The notes beneath the pieces are model-generated. The model was not told the DNA's origin, did not search any database, and saw only the letters and a program-made list of their open reading frames with translations. Below, piece after piece: positions 9,291 through 17,633 of a stretch of 64,000 nucleotides of DNA. The DNA is taken from the NCBI GenBank assembly GCA_024697645.1, contig JAILFH010000072.1:1-64000 (forward strand). The letters run 5' to 3'. The stretch is from Prevotella sp. GTDB taxonomy: Bacteria; Bacteroidota; Bacteroidia; Bacteroidales; Bacteroidaceae. The position numbers and the translations under genes are program-made. Within the stretch, counting starts at the first letter, position 1. Every line of letters begins with the position of its first letter.

Positions 9291-10592
9291 TTAACTATAT
9301 CGTTTCGGATAGCGGAAGACGATAGCAAACAGTGCTGCAACGCCTATGGCTAAGGGATAATACAAATAGGGAATGATTTCAACGGGATTCAGTTGGGTGA
9401 GTCCTGCTGCCATCAATAATTGCGCGCCATAGGGCAAAACGCCTTGCATTGCGCATGAGAAGGTATCGAGAATAGATGCACATTTACGATTGTCAACACC
9501 ATATCGGTCGCCAATCTGCTTTGCAATAGGACCAACAGTGATGATTGCAACAGTGTTATTGGCTGTACATAAGTCAACCAAAGCAACCAAAGCGCCAATA
9601 GAAAACTCTGCTCCACGTTTCCCATTCACATGATTAGTCATGTGCTGAATGATATAGTCTATACCTCCTTGTTCGCGAATAATCTCAAGCAAGCCGCCTG
9701 CCATCATCGTAATGATAATCAGTTCACCCATTGACAAGATTCCATCGCCCATCGATGAGAACCAACCAAAGAGGTCATAACTACCGTTCGCAATGCCTAT
9801 AACGCCAGTCAGAATGATTCCTAATGTCAATACGGCCATTACATTCATTCCGAAAATAGCGCAAATCAGCACAACGAGATAGGGTAGAACCTTTACTAAC
9901 TGGAAATCAGCCACTTGCGTAGGCGACGAAACACCTTGCCCCATCACGAGATAGACAATCATAATCACGATAGCAGCAGGAACTACGATAAAAGCATTCA
10001 CGCGGAATTTGTCACTCATCTTGCAGCCTTGTGTCTGTGTAGCAACGACCGTAGTATCAGAAATGAATGAAAGATTATCGCCAAAGAATGAACCTCCGAC
10101 CACAACCGCAGTCATCAAAGCGACTGAAATATCTGTCTGTTGGGCGACTCCCGCAGCAATGGGAGCCAAAGCAACAATCGTTCCAACACTGGTTCCAACA
10201 CTCAGCGAAATGAAGCATGTTGCAAGAAAGATACCTGCCAGAATCATATCACTCGGCAGAAGCATCAATGTGAGATTTACGGTCGCATCAATACTTCCCA
10301 TTGTTTTTGCCGCGTTTGCAAACGCTCCAGCCATCACGAAAATCCAGAGCATGAACATCATATTCTGCGTACTTGCTCCACGACTGTAGGTCTGAATGCG
10401 CTTTGTCAGAGGAAAACCTCCAGAAATGGCAATTGCATAAATGCTTGACAACATGAAGGCAACCGTAATGGGAACCTTATAGAAATCTCCAACGATGATT
10501 GAGGTGACAAGATAAAGCACCACAAACACCATCAAGGGCGATAGTGCGAGAAGGCCTCTTCGGTTGCTTATCTTTCTTTTGTTGCCATCCAT
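9291..10592 (-). CDS. nhaC: Na+/H+ antiporter, NhaC family
   Basis: A 433-residue multi-spanning membrane protein. The sequence is a series of about a dozen hydrophobic helices with the conserved re-entrant features of NhaC/ion-transporter superfamily members: SLSVGTSVGTIVALAPIA, GGSFFGDNLSFISDTTVVATQTQGCKMSDKF and LVDLCTANNTVAIITVGPIA. The FFGDNLSFISDTT motif is diagnostic. It should exchange Na+ for H+ at the inner membrane; some family members instead move lactate/malate or amino acids. It is followed closely by the hypothetical gene at 8417-9247. Confidence 0.9.
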   Translation of the reverse strand: MDGNKRKISNRRGLLALSPLMVFVVLYLVTSIIVGDFYKVPITVAFMLSSIYAIAISGGFPLTKRIQTYSRGASTQNMMFMLWIFVMAGAFANAAKTMGSIDATVNLTLMLLPSDMILAGIFLATCFISLSVGTSVGTIVALAPIAAGVAQQTDISVALMTAVVVGGSFFGDNLSFISDTTVVATQTQGCKMSDKFRVNAFIVVPAAIVIMIVYLVMGQGVSSPTQVADFQLVKVLPYLVVLICAIFGMNVMAVLTLGIILTGVIGIANGSYDLFGWFSSMGDGILSMGELIIITMMAGGLLEIIREQGGIDYIIQHMTNHVNGKRGAEFSIGALVALVDLCTANNTVAIITVGPIAKQIGDRYGVDNRKCASILDTFSCAMQGVLPYGAQLLMAAGLTQLNPVEIIPYLYYPLAIGVAALFAIVFRYPKRYS

Positions 10593-10641
10593 AATTACCT
10601 CAATATCATCATTTTATATTAGTTTCTTTGAAGAAAAACTT

Positions 10642-11484
10642 CTATAGTACACGAATAACTCTAATACCTATTTGCGAAGGATGCTTTTTCATATATTCGG
10701 TCATCGTCATCGGTTCCTCAATGGTGCGTTTATGAACCTGAGAAGCATTCAGCAGATGAAGTCCGTCGAGATGCCAGACTGCAATACCTATATGCGAGAT
10801 GTCGAGTCCTTTCTTATTGGTGCAAATAGCAATAATGTCCCCGTCTTGTATCGAGTCCCAATAGGCTTCGTCATTTCCAATACTATTCTTAGGAATATAA
10901 GCATAGTTTCTACCAGTTAGGTCTTCCTCGGCCTCACGAATCATCTCAACCCACTTCTTGTTACCGACAAGCATCGGATACTGATTGACATGAGTCGACA
11001 TATAATTGATGTATAATTCCTGATTGGCAGAGAATACATCTTCAGGATAAAAGACTTCCTCGACAAACCCCATTTCCGTATTGTCGCGAATCCACGATGT
11101 GAAATAATGCAACCGCTCGGGGTAGGAGATATGTCCCTGACGATAGCGAATCTGACGAAGATGTTTGCAATAATCCGCAAATTTGTACTCCTCATTCTTC
11201 ATACAAAGCGTCAGAGCAAGAACCGTTTCAACATAAGTTGTGCAATCCAGTTGTCGGAGATTGACGACGAGTTGTTCCTTCTTGTTCTTCTCAAGAGTTT
11301 TGGCTACATAGGGGATACTTGTAAGTTTGCGTGCAAAGTAAAGCATCCAGTTCTCAGAACCTTGCTTACGAGCATCATTCAATAAACTGACAACCTTTAT
11401 GCTGTCAGCCTTTGTGTATTGCTGAGCACTGACTGTAGTCAAACCGGCCAGCAAAACAAACATTAAAACAATATATTTTTTCAT
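10642..11484 (-). CDS. Secreted DUF1460 protein (NlpC/P60-like amidase)
   Basis: A 280-residue DUF1460 protein with a clear signal peptide (MKKYIVLMFVLLAGLTTVSAQ). DUF1460 proteins have a papain/NlpC-P60-like fold and are suspected N-acetylmuramoyl-L-alanine amidases or cell-wall peptidases. The likely catalytic Cys is in RQLDCTTYVETVLAL (about residue 95) and the His in LDISHIGIAVWH (about 238). It should act in the periplasm. It lies 49 bases downstream of nhaC's start on the same strand and 29 bases after relA, so it may belong to a relA-DUF1460 transcript. Confidence 0.88.
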   Translation of the reverse strand: MKKYIVLMFVLLAGLTTVSAQQYTKADSIKVVSLLNDARKQGSENWMLYFARKLTSIPYVAKTLEKNKKEQLVVNLRQLDCTTYVETVLALTLCMKNEEYKFADYCKHLRQIRYRQGHISYPERLHYFTSWIRDNTEMGFVEEVFYPEDVFSANQELYINYMSTHVNQYPMLVGNKKWVEMIREAEEDLTGRNYAYIPKNSIGNDEAYWDSIQDGDIIAICTNKKGLDISHIGIAVWHLDGLHLLNASQVHKRTIEEPMTMTEYMKKHPSQIGIRVIRVL

Positions 11485-11513
11485 TTTCCTAAACTTCCAA
11501 TTCTTTAATCGAA

Positions 11514-13703
11514 TTAAATTCTCGTGACAGACTTAACGCCCTTCACTGTCTTGATTTTCTTGATAAGCGATTCCATTCGGTTCGTGTCTTCAACCATCAC
11601 AGTCAGATGACCGTCAAATAGACCATCGTGAGAATCAATATTGATAGATCTCATCATGATTTTCTCTTCCTTCGAGATGATGCTTGTAATGTTGTTGACT
11701 ATACCAATATCGTCGTTTCCGACAATATTAAGCGTGATGCTGTATTGCGAACTTCCCTTGCCGCTCCAGCGTGCTTTCACGATTCTGTAGCCCAGGTTTT
11801 CACGAAGATTACGGGCATTGGGGCAGGTGGTGCGATGGATTTTAATTCCTCCGCTCACGGTGACAAAGCCAAAGATGTCGTCGCCAAAAATTGGATGACA
11901 GCATTTGGCAAGAGTGTAGTCAATGCCTTTCAGGTCGCGACCAATCACCAACTCATCGTCGCTGAAACCGCGCTTTTGGTCCTCTGCCACATCGAAATTG
12001 TATTCCTCGGCACTTCGGGTTTGAGTCGGAGTATTCAGATTGAGGTCGTAATCGCGAGTCTCGGCATATTTCTCAACAACGTAGTTCACATCGAGTTTTT
12101 CCTCCGCCAACTGTTTATAGAAGTCAGACGCCTCCTTGAAACCAAGTTTCTTGATGGTGTGAGCCATAATACTCTCCGAGAACTCCAACTTCTTATTCTT
12201 CAGTTTTCGCTCCAGCATCTCTTTCGCCAGTCGACCTTCCTTCTGCTGAGTCTCCTTCAGCGACAGGCGGATTTTCGCCTTTGCTCGCGAAGTCTTGACG
12301 ATGTTCAACCATTCCTGACGAGGCTTTTGAGTGCTCTGAGTTAGAATCTCCACAGTATCTCCCGAATGAAGTTGCTGGCGAATTGCAACCACCTTTCCAT
12401 TAATCTTTCCTCCAACGCAGGTACTTCCTATACGTGAATGAATGTGATAGGCGAAGTCGAGAATAGTAGCACCCTTCGGGAATTTTAGCAAATCGCCCTT
12501 CGGCGTGAAGACAAACACTTCATCGTCGTAGAGGTCCATCTTGAACTGATCCATCATCTGCAGATCATCACCTGCTTCAAGGGCGGTTCTGATATTCGTC
12601 AACCATTCGTCAATCCCACTGTCGCCTTTAACGCCTTTGTAGCGCCAGTGAGCAGCAAGACCGCGTTCGGCAATCTCATCCATTCGCTCAGTGCGAATCT
12701 GAACCTCAACCCATTTCTTTTCTGGACCGAGCACTGTGATATGAAGACTTTCGTAGCCATTGGTCTTGGGAACGCTCAACCAGTCGCGAAGACGCTTGGG
12801 ATTGGGCTGATACATATCAGTAACAATAGAGAAGGCCTGCCAGCATTGCATTTTCTCTTTCTCCAATGGTGAATCAAGAATAATGCGAATAGCAAACAAG
12901 TCGTAGATTCCCTCAAAGCCGCACTTCTGCTTTTTCATCTTCTGCCAGATAGAATGAATGGACTTTGTTCTTCCCTTCATGTGGAATTTCAGTCCGGCTT
13001 CCTCCAATCGCTGCTGAACAGGCTGAATGAACTGTTCGATATAGGCATCACGACTTTTCTTGGTAGCATTCAACTTATCCTTAATCATATAATAAGCGTC
13101 GTGCTCCAGATACTTCAATGACAAGTCTTCGAGTTCACTCTTCAGTTTATAGAGACCCAGTTTGTGAGCCAAAGGAGCATACAGATAGGCAGCCTCTTCA
13201 CTGACTCGTTGTTTAGCGTCTTCGTTTTCTGTATCACGAATCTGTCTCATCAGATTAACTCTACCTGCAATCATAATGAGAATTACACGCATGTCTTCAG
13301 CAAAAGACAGAAGCAGATTGCGGAAGTTCTCGCTCTCTACGACTGGACTCTTCTTGTTCAAGTCGCCAATTCTGAGCAAACCCTTCAGTATCAGGTCGAC
13401 AGCAGGTCCGAAGACTTGCCCGTCAGTATAGTTGATTTTAAAGAGAATAAGTGCCAGAACGCCATCTCTGCGCAGACCTGTTTCCTCAACGGCAACCTTT
13501 GCAGTCTGCAAAGCCGACAACAGAGGATTCTGTCCGAACACATCGCGTTCCAGTTGATTATTACTCATCGCCTCACGCAGAAGTTGCAAAAGTTTTCCTT
13601 CATCCTCAGGATGAAGGCTATCGCTGAGCAACTTGGTCAAATCTTTCCCCAAGGCTCTGATTTCAGAGATTTCGGCCTGCGTGAATGCTGTTTTCATATC
13701 CAT
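11514..13703 (-). CDS. relA: RelA-type (p)ppGpp synthetase with degenerate hydrolase domain
   Basis: A 729-residue long RelA/SpoT homologue. The N-terminal HD domain keeps the fold-related ENFRNLLLSFAEDMRVILI but lacks the metal ligands: the HD pair is replaced (ILFKINYTD) and the usual LADRLHNM reads IAGRVNLM. The synthetase domain is intact (GRTKSIHSIWQKM, YDLFAIRIIL, PKTNGYESLH, VEVQIRT, AERGLAAHW). A TGS domain (VFVFTPKGDLLKFPKGATILDFAY), a CCHPIFGDDI segment and a C-terminal ACT domain follow. So it probably makes but does not hydrolyse the alarmone. The start at 13703 lies just after the promoter; an upstream ATG at 13748 precedes it. Confidence 0.92.
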   Translation of the reverse strand: MDMKTAFTQAEISEIRALGKDLTKLLSDSLHPEDEGKLLQLLREAMSNNQLERDVFGQNPLLSALQTAKVAVEETGLRRDGVLALILFKINYTDGQVFGPAVDLILKGLLRIGDLNKKSPVVESENFRNLLLSFAEDMRVILIMIAGRVNLMRQIRDTENEDAKQRVSEEAAYLYAPLAHKLGLYKLKSELEDLSLKYLEHDAYYMIKDKLNATKKSRDAYIEQFIQPVQQRLEEAGLKFHMKGRTKSIHSIWQKMKKQKCGFEGIYDLFAIRIILDSPLEKEKMQCWQAFSIVTDMYQPNPKRLRDWLSVPKTNGYESLHITVLGPEKKWVEVQIRTERMDEIAERGLAAHWRYKGVKGDSGIDEWLTNIRTALEAGDDLQMMDQFKMDLYDDEVFVFTPKGDLLKFPKGATILDFAYHIHSRIGSTCVGGKINGKVVAIRQQLHSGDTVEILTQSTQKPRQEWLNIVKTSRAKAKIRLSLKETQQKEGRLAKEMLERKLKNKKLEFSESIMAHTIKKLGFKEASDFYKQLAEEKLDVNYVVEKYAETRDYDLNLNTPTQTRSAEEYNFDVAEDQKRGFSDDELVIGRDLKGIDYTLAKCCHPIFGDDIFGFVTVSGGIKIHRTTCPNARNLRENLGYRIVKARWSGKGSSQYSITLNIVGNDDIGIVNNITSIISKEEKIMMRSINIDSHDGLFDGHLTVMVEDTNRMESLIKKIKTVKGVKSVTRI

Positions 13704-13720
13704 AGCCAATCTTTTTTCTG

Positions 13721-13728
13721 CAAAGTTA
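13721..13728 (-). promoter_or_regulatory. -7 element of relA
   Basis: TAACTTTG on the minus strand, 17 bases before the ATG at 13703. No good -33 TTTG is seen. It sets the relA start downstream of the in-frame ATG at 13748. Confidence 0.6.
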
Positions 13729-13771
13729 CAAAATTCTTTGAGAAACATTTCGGTTTTTCATAAAAAACAAT

Positions 13772-13779
13772 TAATTTTG
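13772..13779 (+). promoter_or_regulatory. Possible -7 element of the DUF4301 gene and sugar cluster
   Basis: TAATTTTG, 27 bases before the ATG at 13807. The -33 region is weak. It would drive the DUF4301-kinase-nucleotidyltransferase operon, divergent from relA. Confidence 0.5.
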
Positions 13780-13806
13780 CGTATCATTTACCATATTTTA
13801 ATTATT

Positions 13807-15324
13807 ATGCTAAACAATAATGACCTTCAGCAGATTGCCAAACGCGGCATTACAGAGGAGCAGGTAAATCACCAGCTCGAACAGTTTAAAACCGGATTCC
13901 CATTTCTTCGCCTTGAAGCAGCAGCCTCAATCGGTCACGGTGTACTTGCACCGACTGATGAGGAACGTAAGAAATTCATCGACTGCTGGAACCAATATAA
14001 GGCAGAAGGCCATCAGATTGTGAAATTCGTACCTGCAAGTGGTGCGGCTTCACGTATGTTCAAGGACGTCTTCGCATTTGTCGATGCTCCCTACGATGAG
14101 CCTCAGACAGCCTTTGAGAAGGAATATTTCGATGGAATGAAGAAGTTTGCATTCCATAAGGAACTTTGTGAGAAATGTAAGAAGAATGAAGGTGGCGACC
14201 TTAAGACTTTGCTGGCCGAAGGCAAATATAAGGCGATTGCTCGCCAGATGCTTACGGCCGAAGGACTCAACTACGGTCAGTTGCCCAAGGGACTTCTGTT
14301 GTTCCACAATTATGAAGATGGTCCTCGTACCCCAATGGAAGAACATCTCGTAGAGGCTGCTCTCTATGCCGCTTCCGACGGACAGGCAAACGTTCACTTC
14401 ACTGTTTCTCACGACCACCTCGAACTCTTCAAGAAAAAGGTTGCTGAGAAGGTTGACAAATATGCTGAGAAATACGGCATTAAGTTCAACATTTCGTTCT
14501 CTGAGCAGAAGCCCTCAACTGATACAATTGCCGCCAATCCCGATGGTACTCCCTTCCGTCAGGAAGATGGTTCACTGCTTTTCCGCCCAGGTGGTCATGG
14601 AGCACTGATTCAGAACCTCAACGACATTGAAGCCGATGTTGTATTCATCAAGAACATCGACAATGTGGTTCCCGATCGTCTGAAAGACGTAACTGTTGAA
14701 TACAAGCAGTTGCTTGCTGGTATTCTTGTTGGCCTTCAGGCACGTGCTTTCGAATATCTGCGTTTGCTCGACAGCGGCAAGTACACACACGAGCAACTCG
14801 AGGAAATCATTCGCTTCGTTCAGCGCGACCTCTGCTGCAGAAAAGCTGATATCAAGGATCTGGAAGACGCAGAACTCGTTATCTATCTCCGCAAGAAACT
14901 GAACCGCCCGATGCGTGTTTGTGGTGTTGTGAAGAATGTAGGCGAACCTGGTGGCGGCCCGTTCCTTACCTATAATCAGGACGGAACAGTTTCGCTGCAG
15001 ATTCTTGAGAGTTCACAGATTGACAAGAAGAATGCTGAATACATGAAGATGTTCACCGAAGGTACTCATTTCAACCCAGTAGATCTCGTCTGTGCAACTC
15101 GTGACTATAAGGGTAACGCATTCAATTTGCCCGAGTTCGTTGACCAGAAGACCGGCTTCATCTCTCAGAAGTCAAAGAATGGTCGTGACCTTCAGGCATT
15201 GGAACTTCCCGGACTTTGGAACGGTGCAATGAGCGATTGGTCGACCGTATTCGTTGAGGTTCCTCTGGATACATTCAATCCTGTGAAGACTGTGAACGAC
15301 CTGCTCCGCGAACAGCATCAATAA
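13807..15324 (+). CDS. DUF4301 protein, probable UDP-sugar pyrophosphorylase-like enzyme
   Basis: A 505-residue DUF4301 protein with no named function. I read in it the ordered landmarks of UGPase/UDP-sugar pyrophosphorylases (GT-A nucleotidyltransferases): a first strand and Gly/Ser loop (KFVPASGAASRMFK, about residue 75), a strand resembling the SxxTHxxT segment (VHFTVSHDHLELF, about 196), a substrate strand (FNISFSEQKPSTDTIA), and GGHGALIQNL...VVFIKNIDN (about 262-285), which mirrors PPGHGDIY...FVSNIDN. The likely reaction is sugar-1-P + UTP to UDP-sugar + PPi. This homology is my own reading and unverified. It is 18 bases upstream of the galacturonokinase-like gene, which suggests the kinase product as substrate. 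Confidence 0.85.
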   Translation: MLNNNDLQQIAKRGITEEQVNHQLEQFKTGFPFLRLEAAASIGHGVLAPTDEERKKFIDCWNQYKAEGHQIVKFVPASGAASRMFKDVFAFVDAPYDEPQTAFEKEYFDGMKKFAFHKELCEKCKKNEGGDLKTLLAEGKYKAIARQMLTAEGLNYGQLPKGLLLFHNYEDGPRTPMEEHLVEAALYAASDGQANVHFTVSHDHLELFKKKVAEKVDKYAEKYGIKFNISFSEQKPSTDTIAANPDGTPFRQEDGSLLFRPGGHGALIQNLNDIEADVVFIKNIDNVVPDRLKDVTVEYKQLLAGILVGLQARAFEYLRLLDSGKYTHEQLEEIIRFVQRDLCCRKADIKDLEDAELVIYLRKKLNRPMRVCGVVKNVGEPGGGPFLTYNQDGTVSLQILESSQIDKKNAEYMKMFTEGTHFNPVDLVCATRDYKGNAFNLPEFVDQKTGFISQKSKNGRDLQALELPGLWNGAMSDWSTVFVEVPLDTFNPVKTVNDLLREQHQ

Positions 15325-15342
15325 GAACTTAATTCGATATAG

Positions 15343-16551
15343 ATGAATAATCAAACCATAAACGAATTATTCCAAGCCTATCGAACATTTTTCGGTAAGG
15401 GAGATGCGCTCTATCAGTTGTTTTCTCCCTACCGAATTTGTCCGCTTGGCGCCCATGTTGACCATCAACACGGACTTGTCACAGGTTTTGCATTCGATAG
15501 CGGAATCGACTTCCTCTTCTCCGAAACGGAATCGGGAAAGGTGGAGATGTGTTCGCTTTCGTTTGAAGGTCTGATGACTTTCAACGTGCAGCGACCAGTT
15601 GATGAAAAGCAAAACAACTGGGGCGACTATCTTCGTGGTGCCGTATGGGCGCTTCAGAAGGATTTTGCGCTGAAAAGAGGCGTCAGAGGTGTTGTCAAGG
15701 GTTCTATGCCTATCGGTGGACTTTCTTCATCGGCCGCCTTGCTATGTGGTTTCGTAATGGCAATCGACAAGGTGAACCATCTGGGACTTGACAAGATGCA
15801 GGTGATTCATTATGCTTCGCAGGCCGAACGCGAATATGTTGGTCTGACCAATGGTATTCTCGATCAGGCTTGTGTGGTGCTTTGTCAGTCAGACAAACTG
15901 CTTTATCTTGACACCAAGACTTCCGAATACGAACTCATCCCGTTTGGTAAGGATAGTGAGAACCATCAACTGCCCTTCAAACTCGGTATCTTCTTCTCGG
16001 GAGTAACGCGCAAACTTACAGGAACCGACTACAATCTTCGCGTTTCTGAATGCAAGACGGCTGCTTGGATGATGCAAGCCTATGATGATCAGCATCTGAA
16101 CAAACTGTCCGATACTCGTTTGCGCGACGTTCCTAAGGAGTTGTTTGAAAAATATGGTGACCGAATGCCTGCTCGCTTTGCCCGTCGTGCTCGTCATTTC
16201 TATTCTGAATGTCAGCGAGTGGAGGAGGGCGTGAAGGCTTGGAAAGAAGGTGACATCGAGCGATTCGGTCAACTGATTTTCGAGAGTTGTGAGAGTTCTA
16301 TGAACAACTACGAATGCGGTTCGCCTGAACTCATCTCCCTCTATAAGATTATGCGCAAGACTCCGGGTATTTACGGCGGACGATTCAGTGGAGCAGGCTT
16401 CAAGGGTGCTTGCATTGCACTTGTCGACCCTAATAAGGAGGCTGAAATCCGCAAGTTTGTCACCGATGAGTATCTTGCTGAATATCCCCAGTACCGCGAC
16501 AGTTTCCAGATTTTCTTCTGTGATCCTGCCAACGGTGTAGATTTTCTTTAA
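15343..16551 (+). CDS. Galactokinase-family GHMP kinase, probable galacturonokinase
   Basis: A 402-residue GHMP kinase. Motif 1 is SPYRICPLGAHVDHQHG (about residues 27-43) in place of the galactokinase PGRINLIGEHTDYNGG seen in the true galK of this window. The ATP loop is GGLSSSAALLCG (about 125) and motif 3 is GGRFSGAGFKGACIALV (about 345). NGILDQACVVL supplies the catalytic Asp region. The Glu-to-Ala change in the EHTD motif, plus LRVSEC, NYECGSPELI and IYGGRFSGAGF, match the Arabidopsis galacturonokinase as I remember it. It probably makes galacturonate 1-phosphate from ATP. Translationally close to its neighbours (18 bases after DUF4301, 31 before the nucleotidyltransferase). Confidence 0.88.
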   Translation: MNNQTINELFQAYRTFFGKGDALYQLFSPYRICPLGAHVDHQHGLVTGFAFDSGIDFLFSETESGKVEMCSLSFEGLMTFNVQRPVDEKQNNWGDYLRGAVWALQKDFALKRGVRGVVKGSMPIGGLSSSAALLCGFVMAIDKVNHLGLDKMQVIHYASQAEREYVGLTNGILDQACVVLCQSDKLLYLDTKTSEYELIPFGKDSENHQLPFKLGIFFSGVTRKLTGTDYNLRVSECKTAAWMMQAYDDQHLNKLSDTRLRDVPKELFEKYGDRMPARFARRARHFYSECQRVEEGVKAWKEGDIERFGQLIFESCESSMNNYECGSPELISLYKIMRKTPGIYGGRFSGAGFKGACIALVDPNKEAEIRKFVTDEYLAEYPQYRDSFQIFFCDPANGVDFL

Positions 16552-16582
16552 TTTAAAAGTTTAGAATTCACAAACAACTGTT

Positions 16583-17338
16583 TTGAAAAATATAATCATT
16601 GCAGCGGGTTACGCAACGCGACTCTATCCGCTTACGGAGAATTTTCCCAAACCTCTGCTTCAGATAGGGCAGAAGACGATTCTCGACCGCATGCTTGACG
16701 ACCTCGATGCTATCAGCGAGATTGATGAGCATATTGTGGTGACGAATCACAAATTCGCCAATATCTTTCAGGATTGGGCGGTTCAGCGCATGACCACAAA
16801 GGCGGAAGGACTTCCTGACCGCAAGCAGATAACAATCATCGACGACGGAACGTCGACAAACGAGACTCGATTAGGGGCTGTTCGCGATTTGCTTCTTGTG
16901 CTCAATCAGTGCAAGATTGACGATGATGTGATGGTGCTTGCAGCAGACAACATTCTGGAATTCTCGATGAAGGGATTTGTTGAGTTTTTCAAGGAGAAAG
17001 ATTCCAGCATCATCATGTGTCATCATGAGCCGGAGTTGAAGCGTCTTCAGCGCACAGGTGTTATCAAGGTCGACGAGAACATGCGGGTGCTTCTCATGCA
17101 GGAGAAACCCGAGGTCCCCGTGAGCAATTGGGCGGTTCCACCTTTTTATATATATAAGAAGTCAGACCTCCCACTTATCCTCGATTGCCTGAATCACGGC
17201 TGTGGAACAGATGCTCCAGGAAATCTTGCCCACTATCTTGCTGAAGTGACAACACTTCACGCATGGAGAATGCCAGGAGGAAGATTCGACATCGGTTCAC
17301 TCGACAGTTATGAGGAAGCAAAGGTGAAGTTCGCATAA
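16583..17338 (+). CDS. Sugar-phosphate nucleotidyltransferase (RmlA/MurU-like)
   Basis: A 251-residue single-domain NTP transferase that would join a nucleoside monophosphate to a sugar 1-phosphate. The signature loop is IIAAGYATRLYPLTENFPKPLLQIG at the N-terminus, with KPLLQIG supplying the catalytic Lys. VLAADNILEF holds the metal-binding Asp, and MPGGRFDIGSLDSYEEA is the conserved C-terminal Asp-bearing motif. Length fits MurU and short RmlA-like enzymes without a left-handed helix. The only start that keeps the nucleotide loop is TTG at 16583; the next in-frame ATG would delete it. Substrate may be the product of the GHMP kinase or of the APH-type kinase at 20933. Confidence 0.87.
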   Translation: MKNIIIAAGYATRLYPLTENFPKPLLQIGQKTILDRMLDDLDAISEIDEHIVVTNHKFANIFQDWAVQRMTTKAEGLPDRKQITIIDDGTSTNETRLGAVRDLLLVLNQCKIDDDVMVLAADNILEFSMKGFVEFFKEKDSSIIMCHHEPELKRLQRTGVIKVDENMRVLLMQEKPEVPVSNWAVPPFYIYKKSDLPLILDCLNHGCGTDAPGNLAHYLAEVTTLHAWRMPGGRFDIGSLDSYEEAKVKFA

Positions 17339-17410
17339 GTTGATTTTGCAAGTCGTTGATTGACAGTAAAATAGACAAATCTGCAAAGAGAGCAACCGTT
17401 TAAAATCAAT

Positions 17411-17603
17411 GGAGCAATCCTTTTGAATGAAGAGAGCAATGCTCTTGACTGTATAAAGCAATGCTTTCGACCTTAGAAAGGTGTCCTTTTGATGTTAGAA
17501 AGGTATGCTTTATACCCCTATAAAGACGTGCTTTATATACCTATAAAGGTATGCTCTCTATAGTCTAAAGGTATGCTTTATATAAACCATCGATAAAGGT
17601 GCC
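17411..17603. repeat. 22-bp-periodic tandem repeat array, locus 1 (nine units)
   Basis: Nine degenerate units whose AAAG-like cores begin at 17411, 17433, 17455, 17477, 17499, 17522, 17545, 17567 and 17595: spacings 22, 22, 22, 22, 23, 23, 22 and 28. The best units read TAAAGGTATGCTTTATA, with AAAG and CTTT as a short dyad. The array fills the spacer between the nucleotidyltransferase and UDP-glucuronate epimerase genes. The period is not a multiple of three and the stretch does not encode protein. The same family occurs inverted at 33391-33550. Confidence 0.8.
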
Positions 17604-17633
17604 ATAAAAACAGAAAAAAATATACATGATAGA

